DNA of 64,000 nucleotides from Apium graveolens. Taxonomy: Eukaryota; Streptophyta; Magnoliopsida; Apiales; Apiaceae. The number at the start of each line of letters is the position of its first letter. Within the stretch, counting starts at the first letter, position 1. Shown here piece after piece: positions 61,995 through 64,000 of this stretch. Location: NCBI RefSeq assembly GCF_009905375.1, contig NC_133649.1, forward strand, positions 223,717,275 through 223,781,274, read 5' to 3'. Under the pieces are notes generated by a model. That model saw nothing but the letters and a program-made list of their open reading frames with translations. It was not told the DNA's origin and did not search any database. The position numbers and the translations under genes were made by a program.

Positions 61995-62167
61995 TCAACG
62001 GATAACTTAAAGACCTTCAACGGATGAGAAACAAAGCTTCAACGGATGTCTCTAAAGCTTCAACGGATAACATCCTTCAACGGATGAGTGCATCAACGGA
62101 CAGAGCTTCAGCTGCTAACACATCAACGGATAAAGCCATCAACGGATGAAGGCTTCAACGGATGTTC
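61995..62167 (+). repeat. YTCAACGGAT motif cluster in the element 3 LTR
   Basis: Nine forward copies in about 170 bp, irregularly spaced, most preceded by CTT or CAT and followed by AA, GA or GT. Confidence 0.9.
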
Positions 62168-62402
62168 TGTTAAATAGCAGTAGACAAGTGGTAGTTGTAC
62201 CTACAAACAGAGGCACAAGGGTTGACAGAGACAACTGAGATGTGGTAGCCTATTTCAGGAACATCAGAAAAAGCAGCCGTTCTACTATAGTATAAAGAGG
62301 CAATAGTCAACAATGCACTGGAAAAAAATGGAGAAGAAACAAGTGGAGAACTTATTTTATTATTGTACTTTTTATCTTTGTCTTCACTTGTAAACTTGGT
62401 TT

Positions 62403-62410
62403 TATATAAA
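62403..62410 (+). promoter_or_regulatory. TATA-like box of the element 3 LTR
   Basis: TATATAAACCAAG, same context as in element 2. Confidence 0.5.
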
Positions 62411-62765
62411 CCAAGTAGCAGCTAGTAATTAGAATAGAATTTTTCCAGAGCTGTTTAGAAAAATCTTGAGAAAAATTATCTAGTTTGTACTAGGATGCAG
62501 CTGTGATCAATTTCTTGAATCACAGATTTTCTGAAATACCATCTCTGGTGGAACAACAAATCCACCAGAAAAGTTTTTAAGGTCTGTTGTGTTCTGTACT
62601 TTTGTGCTTGAATATATATCTGTCTGTATTAGCTTAAAGCAATTCACACACTTGTTTATCTTAAACACACAGCCTTTGAAACTGCTCAAAACTTGAAAAA
62701 GTTTTGAGATTTACATTCAACCCCCCTTCTGTAAATCTCATTGTTAGTTCACTAGGAATAACAAT

Positions 62766-62777
62766 TGGTATCAGAGC
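62766..62777 (+). other. Primer-binding site of SIRE-like element 3
   Basis: TGGTATCAGAGC two bases after the LTR. Confidence 0.92.
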
Positions 62778-62824
62778 AGGCTCTTGACACACAAAGAGTT
62801 TAAAGTTCTTGGAAACTAACAAAG

Positions 62825-63905
62825 ATGAGTAAGAAGGATATTGGAGTAAAAATCCCAGTTCTTGACAAAGACAGTTATCACCATTGGAAGGTGAAAATGC
62901 ACCTTCATCTACTCTCCCAAGATGAAGGTTATGTAAACTGCATTGAGAATGGTCCTCACATTCCCCACAAAGTAGCCACAGTTGCTACAACCACAATTGT
63001 TGTTGGTCAATCCATTCCAAAACCTAGAGCAGAATGGACAATGGAAGACACAGAAGAAGTCCACAAGGATAAGAAGGCTATGAACATTTTGTTTACTGGT
63101 CTTGACAAGGATATGTTTGATAATGTGATAAATTGCACAACTGCCAAAGAGGTTTGGGACACAGTTCAGCTATTGTGTGAAGGTACTGAACAAGTAAAAG
63201 AAAACAAAATGCAGCTTCTCATTCAACAGTATGAGTATTTTCATTTTGAAGAAAATGAATCTTTAAATGACACATTCAATAGATTCCAAAAGCTGTTGAA
63301 TGGACTGAAGCTGTATGGTAGAGTGTATCAGGTGAAGGATTCAAATCTTAAATTTTTAAGATCCTTGCCAAAGGAATGGAAACCCATGACTGTCTCCTTG
63401 AGAAACTCTCAAGATTATAAGGACTTCACTCTTGAAAGATTATATGGAATCTTGAAGACTTATGAACTAGAGCTGGAACAGGATGAGGTATTGGAGAAGG
63501 GAAGAAAGAAAGGAGGTTCAGTTGCCTTGGTAGCTGAAAATGAGAAAGAATGCAGACAAGAAACTGTGAGATCAACATTAAACTCCAAAGATGGCACAAG
63601 CAAATCAGAATCAAGCAAGGGGAAGGAGCAAGTTGCTGAGAATGAAGACAACTCCAGCCAAGATGACTCTGATGGTATTGATGAGCATCTTGCATTTCTG
63701 TCCAGAAGATTTGTAAAGATGAAATTTAAGAAAAACACTAGAGCCACTAAACCTCATAAGAACATGGTGGATAAATCCAAGTTCAAGTGTTTCAATTGTG
63801 GTATAAGTGGACACTTTGCAAGTGAGTGCAGAAAGCCAACTACTGAAAGAAGAAATTTGACCAAGTAGATTACAAAAAGAAATATTTTGATCTGCTCAAG
63901 CAAAG
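62825..63905 (+). CDS. Gag of SIRE-like element 3 (partial)
   Basis: ATG 62825 opens 347 residues without a stop: MSKKDIGVKIPVLDKDSYHH, then CTTAKEVWDTVQLLCEG, QQYEYFHFEENESLNDTF, LYGILKTYELELEQDE, an acidic Ser-rich stretch, and an intact knuckle CFNCGISGHFASEC. Much better preserved than the same gag in element 2, in keeping with its being the innermost, youngest insertion. A one-base indel near 63850 ends the frame at TAG 63866-63868; the next frame continues as FDQVDYKKKYFDLLKQ into the N run. It may be a sequencing error or a real lesion. Confidence 0.88.
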
Positions 63906-64000
63906 NNNNNNNNNNNNNNNNNNNNNNNNNNNNNNNNNNNNNNNNNNNNNNNNNNNNNNNNNNNNNNNNNNNNNNNNNNNNNNNNNNNNNNNNNNNNNNN
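63906..64000. other. Unknown bases (N)
   Basis: Assembly gap or padding in the gag of element 3. Confidence 1.

Larger units (their letters stand above)
61706..62763 (+). repeat. 5' LTR of SIRE-like element 3
   Basis: 1058 bp, TGTTAGGAATATATGTGC to AATAACA. TATATAAACCAAG at 62403. Contains ten forward and one reverse CAACGGAT motifs. Confidence 0.92.
61706..63905 (+). mobile_element. SIRE-like copia element 3 (family 2), continues beyond the window
   Basis: Complete 5' LTR, primer site and gag start, same family as element 2 by gag and by LTR motif content. It is inserted in the LTR-like segment at 61706. The 3' part is hidden by the N run and the window edge. Confidence 0.9.

Overview
This window looks like heterochromatic, transposon-packed DNA from a large eudicot genome. 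The evidence is Ty1/copia elements of the SIRE-like lineage primed by initiator tRNA-Met, Tekay-type chromoviruses with ~4 kb LTRs, a MULE carrying an Ulp1-like protease gene, a TRIM-like element, and a degenerate plant RT-domain gene. An asterid such as an Apiaceae species would fit, but that is a guess. I found no intact cellular gene, tRNA, rRNA, CRISPR array or prokaryotic signal. Nearly all long reading frames belong to transposons, and almost all are broken by stops or frameshifts.

Left block (1-13386): a minus-strand Ty1/copia element fills the block. Its 3' LTR runs off the left edge (1-460), its pol lies at ~1130-3620, its protease and gag at 11133-12352, and its 5' LTR at 12393-13386. 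Between pol and protease sits a 7.5 kb composite. This consists of the 3' part of a SIRE-like copia element with an extra 'env-like' third reading frame and a 3' LTR (3629-7321), a minus-oriented chromovirus-type LTR fragment (7322-10227), and the tail of an LTR resembling Tat/Athila elements (10228-11132).

Middle left (13388-20214): a few coding-like scraps of unknown origin come first. They are followed by a degenerate pseudogene of a plant reverse-transcriptase-domain family (~14760-19222). It is split by a 1.58 kb TRIM-like element (14907-16486) with two 180 bp LTRs. Abutting the pseudogene is the C-terminal end of a MULE transposase (19224-19673, plus strand).

Centre (20215-47600): a minus-strand Tekay-type chromovirus with ~4.0 kb LTRs and a gag-pol frame broken by four in-frame stops and one frameshift. 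A second chromovirus-like element (21382-35318, perfect AATAT target duplication) is inserted inside its left LTR. The inserted element's LTRs are nearly identical although its interior is decayed and deleted.

Right block (47601-63905): the MULE resumes with a broken multi-exon DUF1985/Ulp1-like protease gene on the minus strand, convergent with the transposase remnant. Upstream of it lies a nest of plus-strand insertions. SIRE-like element 1 (5' LTR and gag) is cut by SIRE-like element 2 (54390-60525). That is cut by an unclassified LTR-like segment (60526-61705), which is cut in turn by SIRE-like element 3 (61706 onward). Sequence is unknown (N) from 63906.

The signal I find most worth a second look is a ~10 bp motif, consensus CTCRACGGAT. 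It is multiplied in the LTRs of SIRE-like elements 2 and 3 and recurs, mostly as the reverse complement, inside gag and pol of element 2.
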